Position numbers and translations under genes: made by a program. From Desulfuromusa kysingii (GTDB lineage Bacteria; Desulfobacterota; Desulfuromonadia; Desulfuromonadales; Geopsychrobacteraceae), in contig NZ_FNQN01000005.1 in NCBI RefSeq assembly GCF_900107645.1, positions 236,128 through 300,127 on the forward strand: a DNA stretch of 64,000 nucleotides. Reading direction: 5' to 3'. This document shows, piece by piece, positions 26,094-35,543 of the stretch; position 1 is the first letter of the stretch; each line of letters begins with the position of its first letter. Under the pieces are notes generated by a model, which worked only from the letters and a program-made list of their open reading frames with translations, ran no database searches and had not been told where the DNA came from.

Positions 26094-27571
26094 TATGCGT
26101 GTTCTCCTTCTGATGGGTCAGGAAGATAAATGCTGAAACAGCTCCCTTGCTCCGGGATACTGTCAACAGCAATCCAGCCCCCATGTTCTTCGATAATACC
26201 GTGTGCGATTGATAACCCGAGACCGGTTCCCTGGCCGATGTCCTTCGTCGTGAAGAACGGATCAAAAATTTTCTTCAAAGTCTCGGCATCCATCCCTTTT
26301 CCCTGATCCTTGACCTGAAGGCAAGCCCAGTGAGTTTGCTTGGTTGCAAGGGTATCGGGGGGGACGACGTTGGACGTCGTGAAGCTGCTCAAGGTTACGT
26401 GGCCGCCGGATGACATAGCTTGAATCCCATTGAGAGTCAAATTTAGTACCACCTGCTGTAACTGACCCGGGTCGGCAAACACGGGTTGCGATTGCTCAGC
26501 ATTGTCGACAAGCAGTTCAACCCCATGTTCACGGGCTGTTGGTTCCAATAATGATTGAATCGAGCGGAGTAGCGTGTTCAGATCAACAGTCTGCTTTTTA
26601 GCCTCCCCGCGGCGGGCAAAGCTAAGCAACTGGCGTATGATTTCCGTCATCCGTTCCGCTTGTTCACCGATGATTCCTGCTGACCGGAAAATATCATCGG
26701 TCTTCATTCCGGCACGGCCAATCATCTTCGCCCGTCCGGAAATGACATTCAGAGGCGTCCCCAGTTCATGGGCGATCCCTGCCGATAGTTGTCCCAAGGT
26801 TGCTAATCGTTCGGTATGGCGCAGTTTTTCCAAAGCCTCAAATTTTTCATTCGTCGCGATCTGTTCGGCCTCACGCGCTTCAGCCAGCTGTCCACGCATG
26901 CGCTCGATGGTACTGGAGAGCTCTGATATTTCGCCACTGCCAGGCAGATTGATACTGGTTGACAGGTCTCCGGTGCCGATCCGTTCTGCCTGTGCACGTA
27001 ATTTTTGCATCGGTCGGTCGATCCAGATACTCCCCAAAACCCCCATAAAAAGTACCCCGGAAATAACGGATACGCCAACCACTACTGCCGATCGACGTAG
27101 ACTTTCTTGAACATAATCATGCATCTCATCCATCGACTCAGACAGTTCAATTGCCCCTACGCGCCCATCAGCTGTGATCAAGGGGAGATAAGTCAGGAGG
27201 AAATCTTTACCATCAGGGGATCCCGCCAGCAATGCCACCGTCTCTTCGTGAAACAGCTCTCCGAGCTGCTCAACCGGGACGCGGGGTTGATATTGAGGTA
27301 GAGGATCTCCTTCAATCCAGACCCAGCGGACCAACGTCTGCTGATAATCCTGATTCGCCCGTTTCAGGAAGGCGATAGCGACCTCTTCACCACGCTGTTG
27401 CCAGAGTTCGGTGACGAGAAAACGTAAACTCTCACCGATATGGCGTGATTCACGACTGAGGTTTTTCTTCAGCTGCTCCCTCTCGCGTTGAATTGAGAAG
27501 TAGCTGTAAGCAGAAAAAACCAGTGCAACGCCGAGGAGAACAGCAAAAGTGATTTTGACGGTTAAGCGCAT
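26093..27571 (-). CDS. Membrane sensor histidine kinase
   Basis: The 492-residue kinase has an N-terminal helix (about 6-25), a periplasmic sensor region of about 145 residues, a second helix (VVVGVSVISGVLFMGVLGSIW), a HAMP domain, and a kinase core with the H-box GIAHELGTPLNVISGRAK and ATP-binding DQGKGMD and GQGTGLGLSIAHGI. It is coupled to the NtrC-type regulator by a one-base overlap. With the protease nearby it may sense envelope damage or metal stress, much like ZraS/ZraR; that is inference. Confidence 0.92.
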   Translation of the reverse strand: MRLTVKITFAVLLGVALVFSAYSYFSIQREREQLKKNLSRESRHIGESLRFLVTELWQQRGEEVAIAFLKRANQDYQQTLVRWVWIEGDPLPQYQPRVPVEQLGELFHEETVALLAGSPDGKDFLLTYLPLITADGRVGAIELSESMDEMHDYVQESLRRSAVVVGVSVISGVLFMGVLGSIWIDRPMQKLRAQAERIGTGDLSTSINLPGSGEISELSSTIERMRGQLAEAREAEQIATNEKFEALEKLRHTERLATLGQLSAGIAHELGTPLNVISGRAKMIGRAGMKTDDIFRSAGIIGEQAERMTEIIRQLLSFARRGEAKKQTVDLNTLLRSIQSLLEPTAREHGVELLVDNAEQSQPVFADPGQLQQVVLNLTLNGIQAMSSGGHVTLSSFTTSNVVPPDTLATKQTHWACLQVKDQGKGMDAETLKKIFDPFFTTKDIGQGTGLGLSIAHGIIEEHGGWIAVDSIPEQGSCFSIYLPDPSEGEHA

Positions 27572-27655
27572 AAAATTTCTCTTTGCTAGGGAATGCTGAC
27601 AGGTTTTAATCTTGCGTTGCTACGCTCAGGTTGTCAAGCAGCAGAAATTTTCAGA

Positions 27656-27697
27656 AACAATAAAGGCCCGATCAGAACGACCGGGCCTTTATTGTTG
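27656..27697 (-). terminator. Rho-independent terminator after tatC
   Basis: AACAATAAAGGCCCG pairs with CGGGCCTTTATTGTT around a short loop, a 14-15 bp stem; the arms' A/T ends supply the U-rich tail on both strands. It serves tatC on the minus strand and may also insulate the sensor kinase gene. Confidence 0.8.
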
Positions 27698-27720
27698 ATA
27701 TCGGTAAGAAGATTGGAGGC

Positions 27721-28494
27721 CTAATCTTTATCCTCGTCGTCATCGTCATCTTCAATGTCGTCATCATCGACGCTTTTTTTCTTTCCGAACAGGCGGGCAA
27801 CGATAATCCCTACTTCATATAAAACGATGAAAGGGACAGCGATAGATGCCTGTGAAAAGATGTCGGGAGGGGTTAACACGGCGCCCATGACAAAAGCTGA
27901 CAATAGGGCGAACTTCCGATTTTTTGAAAGCCATTTGTGATCGACAACCCCCAGACGAGCGAGAAAGAAAATGACGATTGGCAGTTCAAACACTAACCCG
28001 AAGGCGATTAGTAAACGGGAAGCCAAAGTTAGGTAGGCTCCCATCGATAACATGGCGTTGATCCCCGCGACGTTGGTTCCGTAGGTGACCAAAAAAGAGA
28101 AGATCATGGGAAAGACAAAGGTAAAGCCGAAATAGGTTCCGGTTCCGAAACACAGGGAACTGAAAAACACAAAGGGTAAGGCGAGTCGTTTTTCATGACC
28201 ATAAAGGGCAGGCGCGATAAAGTTCCAGACTTGCCAGATGATAATCGGAAACGCAACTACGAGTGCTGCGAGGGCAGAAACCTTAAGGATGGTAAAAAAG
28301 GGTTCCGTCGCATTGATAAAGACCAGTGAACTTCCCTCAGGCAAGGCTTGTCGAACAGGCTTGGCAATAAATTCAAAGAATTGTTCGCCAAAGCTGTAGC
28401 AACCAAGAAAGGCAATCAGCCAAGCTGAAGCAGAAATGACCAGTCGTTTGCGCAACTCACCCAAATGTTCAGATATCGCCATACCTTCAGACAT
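27721..28494 (-). CDS. tatC: Sec-independent protein translocase TatC
   Basis: The 257-residue, six-helix protein is the twin-arginine signal receptor of the inner membrane. [10 protein letters not shown] near the N-terminus, FINATEPFF, the FVFPMIFSF and [15 protein letters not shown] regions are characteristic. The C-terminal tail is extremely acidic ([11 protein letters not shown]). It overlaps tatB by eight bases. The pathway is needed here for the twin-arginine reductive dehalogenase encoded at 57341. Confidence 0.95.
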   Translation of the reverse strand: MSEGMAISEHLGELRKRLVISASAWLIAFLGCYSFGEQFFEFIAKPVRQALPEGSSLVFINATEPFFTILKVSALAALVVAFPIIIWQVWNFIAPALYGHEKRLALPFVFFSSLCFGTGTYFGFTFVFPMIFSFLVTYGTNVAGINAMLSMGAYLTLASRLLIAFGLVFELPIVIFFLARLGVVDHKWLSKNRKFALLSAFVMGAVLTPPDIFSQASIAVPFIVLYEVGIIVARLFGKKKSVDDDDIEDDDDDEDKD

Positions 28495-28849
28495 TATCTT
28501 TTAACTCCACATCATCTTCTTCTGTTTTTTCCTGTTTTTCAGCCGCAACAATTGGAGCATCTTTGACCGATGTTTTGATAGACGTCTCGTCTGTCTCAGG
28601 GACAGGCGTCTCATCATCACTGTTATCTAGCGATTTTTTCTTGTTTAACGCAGCAACTTTCTGGTTATGACGCTTGTCTTCGGCTTTAATTTCCAAGTCA
28701 ATGGTATTTTTTAGCTCATTTGTTGTCCGTTTGAATTCAGCAAAACCTTTGCCTAAAGAGCGAGCAAGCTCAGGGAGTTTCTTTGGTCCTAAGATAATCA
28801 ATGCTAAAGCAGCAATGAGAACCATTTCTGTCATTCCGATTCCAAACAT
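28487..28849 (-). CDS. tatB: TatA/TatB-type translocase subunit
   Basis: The 120-residue protein has the short N-terminal helix and hinge of the TatA/B family ([20 protein letters not shown], then [15 protein letters not shown]) and a long charged cytoplasmic tail. Its length and the [11 protein letters not shown] hinge fit TatB better than TatA. It is cotranscribed with tatC; no separate tatA is visible in the window. Confidence 0.85.
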   Translation of the reverse strand: MFGIGMTEMVLIAALALIILGPKKLPELARSLGKGFAEFKRTTNELKNTIDLEIKAEDKRHNQKVAALNKKKSLDNSDDETPVPETDETSIKTSVKDAPIVAAEKQEKTEEDDVELKDNV

Positions 28850-29062
28850 CTGAAATTCCTCTCGGGTTAAGCTATTATCAATGATTCGTTAGTAACTCGA
28901 AGATGGTTTTTCAAGTAACCGCAAAGCCCCTCAGCTTGGGGAGAATAGCCCTCTTGAAATTAACTGTCAAGCGCTCAGAGAAAGTGAAAAGATTGACATA
29001 ATGTGGAGCGTTAGTCTACGATTTGTTCTCTTTTTTGAGCCTACAGATAAGGGTGAGTTCTG

Positions 29063-29983
29063 ATGATGAGACAAAAAGAGTTACAGCAGAAAATTAAGCA
29101 GTTGGCTACCGACAAAGGTGCACTTCTTCTGGCACACAATTATGAACGTGATGAAATTCAGGAAATTGCTGATATTACAGGTGATTCACTGGCGTTGTCG
29201 ATAGAAGCACAAAAAACGGACAAGCAGCTCATCGTTTTCTGTGGGGTCCATTTTATGGCTGAAAGTGCGGCAATCCTGTCACCGGAGAAAACGGTTTTGC
29301 TCCCACGTGCTGATGCTGGATGTCCGATGGCTGACATGGTGACTGTTGAAGGGTTGAAAGCTCTTAAAAAACAGCATCCTGATGCCACGGTTGTGACCTA
29401 CGTCAATTCAAGTGCTGCAGTTAAGGCTGAGAGTGATATTTGCTGTACTAGCTCGAATGCGGTGAGTGTCGCCCGTTCTGTTGCCGCAAAAAAACTGTTG
29501 TTGGTTCCCGACCGTAACTTAGGGCGTTATATCGCCAAGAATGTTCCAGAAAAGGAGTGTATCTTCTGGGATGGTTATTGTGCGACTCACGATCGACTCA
29601 AGGTCGAAGACGTCGAACAGATCCAAGCCAGTCACCCCGATGCGCTATTTATGGTTCATCCGGAATGTCGGCCAGAGGTGCTGAATTTGGCCGATCACAT
29701 TTGTTCAACCAGTGGTATGTATGAGTTTGCGGCTCACAATCCAGCCACAAAATTTATCGTTGGCACTGAAAATGGAATCCTTTGGCGACTGCGTAAAGAA
29801 AACCCCGATAAGCAGTTTATCATGGCTAATCGGGACATGATCTGTCCGACTATGAAGATGACCAGTCTTGAGGATGTGCTGCACTGCTTGGAAACCATGG
29901 AGACCCGGGTGACTGTCGCTGCAGATATCCGGATTAAAGCCAGGACAGCATTGGATAAAATGCTGGCTGTCCCTCGGGATTAA
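29063..29983 (+). CDS. nadA: Quinolinate synthase
   Basis: The 306-residue enzyme condenses iminoaspartate and dihydroxyacetone phosphate to quinolinate in NAD synthesis. It carries a 4Fe-4S cluster; the three ligand cysteines are visible in [18 protein letters not shown] and [23 protein letters not shown] and HPECRPEV are family motifs. Two adjacent ATG codons (29063, 29066) follow AAGGGTGAG. nadB and nadC are not in the window. Confidence 0.95.
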   Translation: MMRQKELQQKIKQLATDKGALLLAHNYERDEIQEIADITGDSLALSIEAQKTDKQLIVFCGVHFMAESAAILSPEKTVLLPRADAGCPMADMVTVEGLKALKKQHPDATVVTYVNSSAAVKAESDICCTSSNAVSVARSVAAKKLLLVPDRNLGRYIAKNVPEKECIFWDGYCATHDRLKVEDVEQIQASHPDALFMVHPECRPEVLNLADHICSTSGMYEFAAHNPATKFIVGTENGILWRLRKENPDKQFIMANRDMICPTMKMTSLEDVLHCLETMETRVTVAADIRIKARTALDKMLAVPRD

Positions 29984-30042
29984 TTAAATTTCTGAGAGAT
30001 TGTCACTGCCGGTTTCCAGTACAACAATCAGGAGTCGTTGAA

Positions 30043-30411
30043 CTACTGAACCGTTGATCCCGAGTTGTCCTTAGGAACCGACTCTGGAAAACTCTGCGCA
30101 ATTTTCATCATTGCGGTTTCGACTTCCAGTTTCATTTTTGCAAAGCCATCGGGGCTGAGCTGCAACGTCTTCTCGTCCAGCCGTAACACCAAGCTATCTT
30201 CTTCAAGTTGTCTGAGCCCCTTGAGTAAAGCGAACTTGATTTTTTTTTCGTCGGTTGTATCTCCCACCATCTGGGTAAAGCGTTTGGCTAAATCAATGTT
30301 TTTTGTATTGATTAATTCGTCCTGGGGGAAAGAGACGTTCGCTTGCTTTACAATCTTGCTTAAGAAGAGATAAACGACTGTTTGCCATAAAGTTTTATTG
30401 TAAGAAGTCAT
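30043..30411 (-). CDS. Hypothetical protein
   Basis: This 122-residue soluble protein is not recognised. It is rich in lysine and aspartate/glutamate, with predicted helices and no membrane segment or signal peptide. AAGGA lies 14 bases before the ATG, which is long. It sits downstream of the glutamine amidotransferase gene on the same strand and converges with nadA. Confidence 0.5.
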   Translation of the reverse strand: MTSYNKTLWQTVVYLFLSKIVKQANVSFPQDELINTKNIDLAKRFTQMVGDTTDEKKIKFALLKGLRQLEEDSLVLRLDEKTLQLSPDGFAKMKLEVETAMMKIAQSFPESVPKDNSGSTVQ

Positions 30412-30453
30412 AATAAATATCTAGATCCTTTTGTGTCACTGCCTGTTTAATGC

Positions 30454-31197
30454 TCAATTTTTCTGCTGTTCATCCGTGGTCAACTTTTCTTCCACAATGC
30501 GGGCAAAGTTTATGAGGGTTGTCGCAGCGATTGGTGTTTCGGCGACAGCGTTGATAATTGCTGCACTATTTCGACCCGTAGTTGCTAACTCTTCGGCCTG
30601 TTCCTGAACGTATGAGCGCATAATATCGCCATTGTATTCTGGATGAAACTGGACCCCCCAGGCACAGTCCCCAAGGCGAAAAGCATGATTGGGTTCAAAG
30701 TCGTTGCTTGCCAGGCAGATCGCTCCAGGTGGGAGAGATAGCACGGTCTGAGAATGGGTCGTATGAACCAAGAAAGACGTTGGGAGTGATTGAAATAAAG
30801 GATCGCTCACGCACTCTGGGTTGAGCTGGATGGAAACAGTGCCAATCTCTTTCCCCTGTGGATGAAAACCAACGTCTCCCCCTGTCGCCTGGGCGAGTAA
30901 TTGATGTCCATAACAGATGCCGAAGAGGGGAACCTGGGCATCAAGAAGGGATGGGATCCATTGCTCAAGTTTAACACTCCACGGGAGATGGTCTGTGACC
31001 ATCGCGTGTGAGCCTGTTATGACCACGCCTGCACATGCGTCCGCACGTGGAAGTTCAGCACCATGTTCAACGTCTAAAGAGCAGGTTTCGACCTTCACGA
31101 CTCCAATCGCGTCTGTGGTCCATTTGTCAAAGTCGCCAAGATTTTGGGCCGTCGTGCCGAATGTGGTGCCAACTTTGATGATATATAACTTCTTCAT
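30454..31197 (-). CDS. Class I glutamine amidotransferase (GMP synthase-like)
   Basis: The 247-residue stand-alone amidotransferase has the nucleophile cysteine in FGICYGHQLLAQATGG and the catalytic histidine-glutamate in VQFHPEYNG. Members of this stand-alone class are often annotated as glutamine amidotransferase or gamma-glutamyl hydrolase of unknown acceptor. AAAGG precedes the ATG. The neighbours give no pathway. Confidence 0.85.
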   Translation of the reverse strand: MKKLYIIKVGTTFGTTAQNLGDFDKWTTDAIGVVKVETCSLDVEHGAELPRADACAGVVITGSHAMVTDHLPWSVKLEQWIPSLLDAQVPLFGICYGHQLLAQATGGDVGFHPQGKEIGTVSIQLNPECVSDPLFQSLPTSFLVHTTHSQTVLSLPPGAICLASNDFEPNHAFRLGDCAWGVQFHPEYNGDIMRSYVQEQAEELATTGRNSAAIINAVAETPIAATTLINFARIVEEKLTTDEQQKN

Positions 31198-31246
31198 CTT
31201 TTACCTTTACCCAACTTTTTGTCTAATGTCTGAAATAACCGCTCGC

Positions 31247-31612
31247 TTAATGTGATAACCAAGTTTCTGCTGCATCTTTTTGATCTCTATCAAAGGCTTT
31301 TATTTCCAGGCCTGGGAATAAAAATCCTTCAAATTCACTGACTTTTTTAAGCCATGTTTTATCTGTCAGTAGCGCGGCCCGGTCAAATTTTTTCAACAGT
31401 CCAAACAATGCCGGAAGACGCGAAAATTTCACGCTTATTGCGCCAAGGTTCGGAAGATGAAAGTCTATAATTTCGTAAAGTATTTTGCCATGTTCAATTT
31501 TATCTGCTTTACTGATAAAGTCGTCCAGAGCGATTTTCATCTCTTCAGTGCTTAACTTTCCGCTCAACTCAAGGTCCAGACGATTGACGCCATTTTCTAC
31601 GATTTTAAACAT
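31247..31612 (-). CDS. SpoIIAA-like (STAS-related) protein
   Basis: The 121-residue protein matches the SpoIIAA-like family (PF11964 type): LELSGKLSTEEM, then KILYEIIDFHLP and a C-terminal AFDRDQKDAAETWL. These small proteins have a STAS-like fold and unknown role, perhaps membrane-associated lipid or partner binding. AGGAG precedes the ATG. It follows the NDH-2-type gene by eight bases and is probably cotranscribed. Confidence 0.75.
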   Translation of the reverse strand: MFKIVENGVNRLDLELSGKLSTEEMKIALDDFISKADKIEHGKILYEIIDFHLPNLGAISVKFSRLPALFGLLKKFDRAALLTDKTWLKKVSEFEGFLFPGLEIKAFDRDQKDAAETWLSH

Positions 31613-31620
31613 AAAATCTC

Positions 31621-32973
31621 CTATGCGTGAATATTTTTTTCTGCTGGATCTTTTTCCATCGTGGTTTCCCTGTTTCCAGAACTCATCGCCTTGGTTATCT
31701 GGGTTGTTGATTGTCCAGTGATCAACCGAGCACTCTTGTTCAAAGAAAAATAACTTAAAACCCAGGCAAAGATGACTGATAATTTACTGCGAAACCCGAT
31801 CAGCGGAAAAATATGCACCAAACTCCAGATCAGCCAGGCGAAAAAGCCACTGAAGTGTCGACCAGCGATAGCGGCTACGGCACGATTGCGCCCAATTGTT
31901 GCCATCGTCCCTTTATCGTGATATTCGAAGGCTGGTTGCTTCTTCCCTGCCAAGTGACTACAGATAGAGGCTGCAACATAGCGGCCCATCTGAATCGCCG
32001 CTGGAGCGACACCGGGAACCGGTTTTCCGGTCTTGCTGTTGCTGACATGGCTCAAATCGCCGATGACCATTATTTCGGCGTGGCCAGGGACGGAAAGGTC
32101 GTCTTCTACTAAAACCCGTCCCTGTCTATCAAGCTCAACATTAAGTGTTTCTGCCAACTTTGAGCCACGAACCCCAGCGGCCCAGATGACGTTTTTGGCC
32201 GGCAGGATTTCATCACCTATCTGGACCTCTCCTTCGCGCATTTCTGTGACCCTGCAATTGAGGCGAACCTGAACCCCCATCTTTTGTAGATCCCGTAATG
32301 CTTGCTCTCCTAGCTCTTTCGGCAGGGCCATCAACAGGCGATCTGCCGCTTCTACAAGAATAATCCGGGCGGTGGTGGTGTCTATATGGCGAAAATCTTT
32401 AGGAATGGTCTTGGCGGCGATTTCTTGCAGGGCGCCAGACATCTCAACCCCGGTGGGACCACCACCAACCACGACAAAGGTCAATTCTGCTTGCCGAGCT
32501 TGGTTGTCCGCTTCCCACTCCGCTGCTTCGTAAGCCAGTAAAACCCGTCGCCTTATTTCCAACGCATCGTCGACAGTTTTTAAACCCGGTGCCAGCTGTT
32601 CCCACGTGTCACGGCCGAAGTAGGAATGGGTGGCTCCCGTTGCCAGTACCAGATAATCGTAGGCGAGATCACCGTGTTGAAATTTGACCAGTTTGTTTTT
32701 GACATCAATACTGATGACGCGAGCTAAGATCACGCTGACATTTTGTTGCTTGCGGAGGATATTACGAATAGGCGCGGCAATATCTGCCGGCGACAAAGCT
32801 GCCGTCGCGACCTGGTAGAGAAGAGGTTGAAACAGATAATAATTATGTTGATCGGCCAATGTGATTTTGACATCAGCATCGGCAAGGCCTCTCGCACAAT
32901 GTAATCCGGCGAAACCTCCACCAATGATCACAACATGTGGTTTTTTTTGCGATGACACATGGGCAGTGTCCAT
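31621..32973 (-). CDS. Type II NADH dehydrogenase-like flavoprotein
   Basis: The 450-residue protein has two dinucleotide-binding folds: FAD at the N-terminus (VVIIGGGFAGLHCARGL) and NAD(P)H at about residue 165 (FVVVGGGPTGVEMSGAL), with VIGDLSHV late in the sequence. It matches NDH-2, which passes electrons from NADH to quinone without pumping protons. A hydrophobic segment near residues 375-415 (FFAWLIWSLVHIFPLIG) would attach it to the inner membrane. AGGAGG sits just before the ATG. Confidence 0.88.
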   Translation of the reverse strand: MDTAHVSSQKKPHVVIIGGGFAGLHCARGLADADVKITLADQHNYYLFQPLLYQVATAALSPADIAAPIRNILRKQQNVSVILARVISIDVKNKLVKFQHGDLAYDYLVLATGATHSYFGRDTWEQLAPGLKTVDDALEIRRRVLLAYEAAEWEADNQARQAELTFVVVGGGPTGVEMSGALQEIAAKTIPKDFRHIDTTTARIILVEAADRLLMALPKELGEQALRDLQKMGVQVRLNCRVTEMREGEVQIGDEILPAKNVIWAAGVRGSKLAETLNVELDRQGRVLVEDDLSVPGHAEIMVIGDLSHVSNSKTGKPVPGVAPAAIQMGRYVAASICSHLAGKKQPAFEYHDKGTMATIGRNRAVAAIAGRHFSGFFAWLIWSLVHIFPLIGFRSKLSVIFAWVLSYFSLNKSARLITGQSTTQITKAMSSGNRETTMEKDPAEKNIHA

Positions 32974-33350
32974 TTTTGTCCTCCTTGGTCTGGAAACTTT
33001 TGCTGCCGTTAATTCGCAGCTTGATCTTCCCTCTAACTATACAATATAGGACTGTAAGGCGGTTAGGTTTGGGGAAGATTTAGTTGCATTGATTCTCGTT
33101 TTGTCATGCCTCCAAAGGGGCTTCAGGACCTTTTTGAAAAGGTTGTGGGAGGTCTTTGTTTTGACCGCCTTTAGAGCCAGAGGGACTTAACTTAATTTAA
33201 CAAACAGCAACTATGCCTTTTGCTATACTTGGTCTGTAGGTCGTTGAGATTGCATGGACTTTATGATGGTTGCAATCCTTCAATGACGTTCTGGGGATTC
33301 TCAATGAGCGCCCAAAATCGGTTGACCTCTTAGCCATTCAGGAGTTCGTT
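32974..33350. other. Intergenic region upstream of NDH-2-type and DUF3300 genes
   Basis: This 377-base divergent gap holds no convincing gene. An extended -10 (TGCTATACT, near 33222-33230) is a possible promoter for the DUF3300 gene. Nothing else stands out. Confidence 0.4.
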
Positions 33351-34583
33351 ATGAAGACACACATCTTTAACAAAGGATTGAAACCGGTCTTTTTGATTTT
33401 TTTCTGCAGCATGATATTTCCTTTGTCCACTTTTGCGATAGAGGCGTCGGAGCAATCCCTCTCTGCTTCGTATAGCCCACAAGAGCTGACCCAGATGCTC
33501 GCGCCGATTGCGCTTTATCCTGACGCTTTGCTATCGCAGATTTTAATCGCGTCGACTTATCCCATAGAAGTGATTGAGGCCGATCGCTGGGTTAAAAAAA
33601 ATTCTCACTTGCAAGGAGATCGGCTTGATGACGCCCTTTACGAAAAAAACTGGGATCCCAGTGTCCAGGCCTTATGTCATTTTCCGGACACATTGGCTCG
33701 GATGAGTGAGCAGATTACCGAAACCACCGATCTCGGTAACGCTTTTCTTGCTCAGGAAGTCGACGTTATGGAGACGGTTCAACTCCTGCGCAAGAAGGCT
33801 TATGCCGAGGGGAATCTTGCCACTAATAAGCAACAAAAGGTGATTGTGGAAAGGGAAACGATCGTCATTCGACCTGCTTATGCACAAATGATTTATGTCC
33901 CCTATTATGATCCGTACTCTGTTTACGGTTCCTGGTGGTATCCGACTCACCGCCCTCATGCCTGGGGGCCGTTGCCTAGCCGTTACGGTTTTGGGGTGTC
34001 ATTTTATCCGGGAATCCATTTAAGTTTCGTTTTTGGCAGTTGGAGCTATTTCGATTGGCATCGGCACAATATTTATGTCGATCCTTACAAGCGACCACGT
34101 TTTGTCCGGAAACAACGGGGTGTCTCCAGGTACGCCTGGCGCCATCTTCCCAGTCATCGGCGTGGGGTCGCCTATCATGATAAACGGACCGCTCAAACTT
34201 ACGGGCAAACGCTGCGCCGTTCACTTGAATCTCACCAAGTGCCTCGTGGAAATGTAAACGACCGTCAGGCGGTCCCACAGGTCAAGCGTAATGAAAATAA
34301 TCGCCGGACAATACAGAAGCAGTCGCAGATGCCGTCGTCTGATCGTCGTGGGTCCAAGCAGCTACCGCAACGCCATTATGACAAATCGAAGCAGAATATT
34401 GATAAGGTGTCCCAAGGTAAAAGTTCAATGTCTCGTCAAAAACAGCCATCCACTTCACGGGAGGTGAGACAATCACCACAGATGCGCGTTCCTGTCGCTC
34501 AGAAGCTAAAAGGTGAGCCTAACTCAGGGCGTAATGGTGCGACAGATAAGCAATCAAGCCAGCGGGGAGGGCAGCGTAACTAG
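33351..34583 (+). CDS. DUF3300 domain secreted protein
   Basis: The 410-residue product has a signal peptide (GLKPVFLIFFCSMIFPLSTF) and a DUF3300 domain at about residues 35-215, seen in YSPQELTQMLAPIALYPDALL and SQILIASTYPIEVIEADRW. The C-terminal third is disordered and rich in arginine, glutamine and serine. ATG 33351 is preferred over the earlier in-frame codon at 33270 because GGAG is correctly placed and a signal peptide follows. The molecular function of DUF3300 is unknown. Confidence 0.85.
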   Translation: MKTHIFNKGLKPVFLIFFCSMIFPLSTFAIEASEQSLSASYSPQELTQMLAPIALYPDALLSQILIASTYPIEVIEADRWVKKNSHLQGDRLDDALYEKNWDPSVQALCHFPDTLARMSEQITETTDLGNAFLAQEVDVMETVQLLRKKAYAEGNLATNKQQKVIVERETIVIRPAYAQMIYVPYYDPYSVYGSWWYPTHRPHAWGPLPSRYGFGVSFYPGIHLSFVFGSWSYFDWHRHNIYVDPYKRPRFVRKQRGVSRYAWRHLPSHRRGVAYHDKRTAQTYGQTLRRSLESHQVPRGNVNDRQAVPQVKRNENNRRTIQKQSQMPSSDRRGSKQLPQRHYDKSKQNIDKVSQGKSSMSRQKQPSTSREVRQSPQMRVPVAQKLKGEPNSGRNGATDKQSSQRGGQRN

Positions 34584-34587
34584 GATA

Positions 34588-34716
34588 ATGGATGATGAAT
34601 CAATGCGCAGCCTGTGGGAATGTGAGCGATTTTATTCCCTTGACGCAATCACAAATGCTGCTCGTTGTTATCTGATGAACGACCCGACCAGCAATGGTCT
34701 CTGGCAAAGATGCTGA
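34588..34716 (+). CDS. Possible small protein after DUF3300 gene
   Basis: A 42-codon frame starts four bases after the DUF3300 stop, with AGGA just ahead of the ATG. The sequence (MDDESMRSLWECERFYS at the start) matches nothing I know. Close coupling to the upstream gene is the only support. Confidence 0.25.
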   Translation: MDDESMRSLWECERFYSLDAITNAARCYLMNDPTSNGLWQRC

Positions 34717-34741
34717 CGTTGTTGACGATGAGCATCATGGA

Positions 34742-35431
34742 TTAAGCTGCATAGCGGTAAATTGCCACATAATGACATAAGGTCCCGGCCATGACGAAAA
34801 GATGCCATATAAAGTGGCTATATCTTAAACGAGCGTCAAGGGCAAAGAACACCACCCCAACTGTATAGGAAACTCCTCCAGCAACAAGCCACAATACACC
34901 TGGTATGGGTACGTGTGAGATGAAAGGCTTGAAGGCGATGACGATAATCCACCCCATAAGGAGATACAAGGTGGTAGAGATGATGGGATGGAGTTTTTTG
35001 TATATGACTTTGAGGGCGACACCGATTGCCGCTACCCCCCAAGTTGTCCCAAAAAGGCTCCAACCCCATGCTCCCCGAAATGCTCCAAGGGTGAATGGGG
35101 TGTAGGTTCCCGCAATAAGTAAAAATATCGCAGAATGATCAAAGACACGCAGGATTCGTTTGCCTTTACCATCGGTTGCCAGATGATAAAATGTCGATGC
35201 CGAATAGAGCAACACCATTGTTGCGCAAAAAATGCTCACCCCGACAATAAAAGCGGCATCACCAACCTGCGCTGCATGGATGATAAGGTACGGCGTTGCC
35301 AGAATAGCGGCAACCAACGCTGTCCCATGGCTAAGAGCGTTTGCAATCTCTTCTGTTCGTGATTGCTTTCGTTTTGGAATGACAAACAAGCGGTTCAATC
35401 GATGTTGTTCCTGAGATTTATAATAGTTCAT
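34742..35431 (-). CDS. Hemolysin III/PAQR family membrane protein
   Basis: The 229-residue protein has seven predicted transmembrane helices. EEIANALSHG, FYHLATDGKGKRILRVFDHSAIF and AGTYTPF are the histidine- and serine-bearing metal-site motifs of the PAQR/YqfA family, and HFIWHLFVMAGTLCHY at the end completes the site. Despite the name, bacterial members are mostly linked to membrane lipid homeostasis. Confidence 0.9.
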   Translation of the reverse strand: MNYYKSQEQHRLNRLFVIPKRKQSRTEEIANALSHGTALVAAILATPYLIIHAAQVGDAAFIVGVSIFCATMVLLYSASTFYHLATDGKGKRILRVFDHSAIFLLIAGTYTPFTLGAFRGAWGWSLFGTTWGVAAIGVALKVIYKKLHPIISTTLYLLMGWIIVIAFKPFISHVPIPGVLWLVAGGVSYTVGVVFFALDARLRYSHFIWHLFVMAGTLCHYVAIYRYAA

Positions 35432-35543
35432 TTCGCATGTAAATAAGTGTAAAGCCGATCAGTCTTACCCTTTTTCCCCATAATGTTTGTGTTACTTTGT
35501 GCGCCACCAATGATGACGGTTGCAACAGGCCCAATCTTACGGC

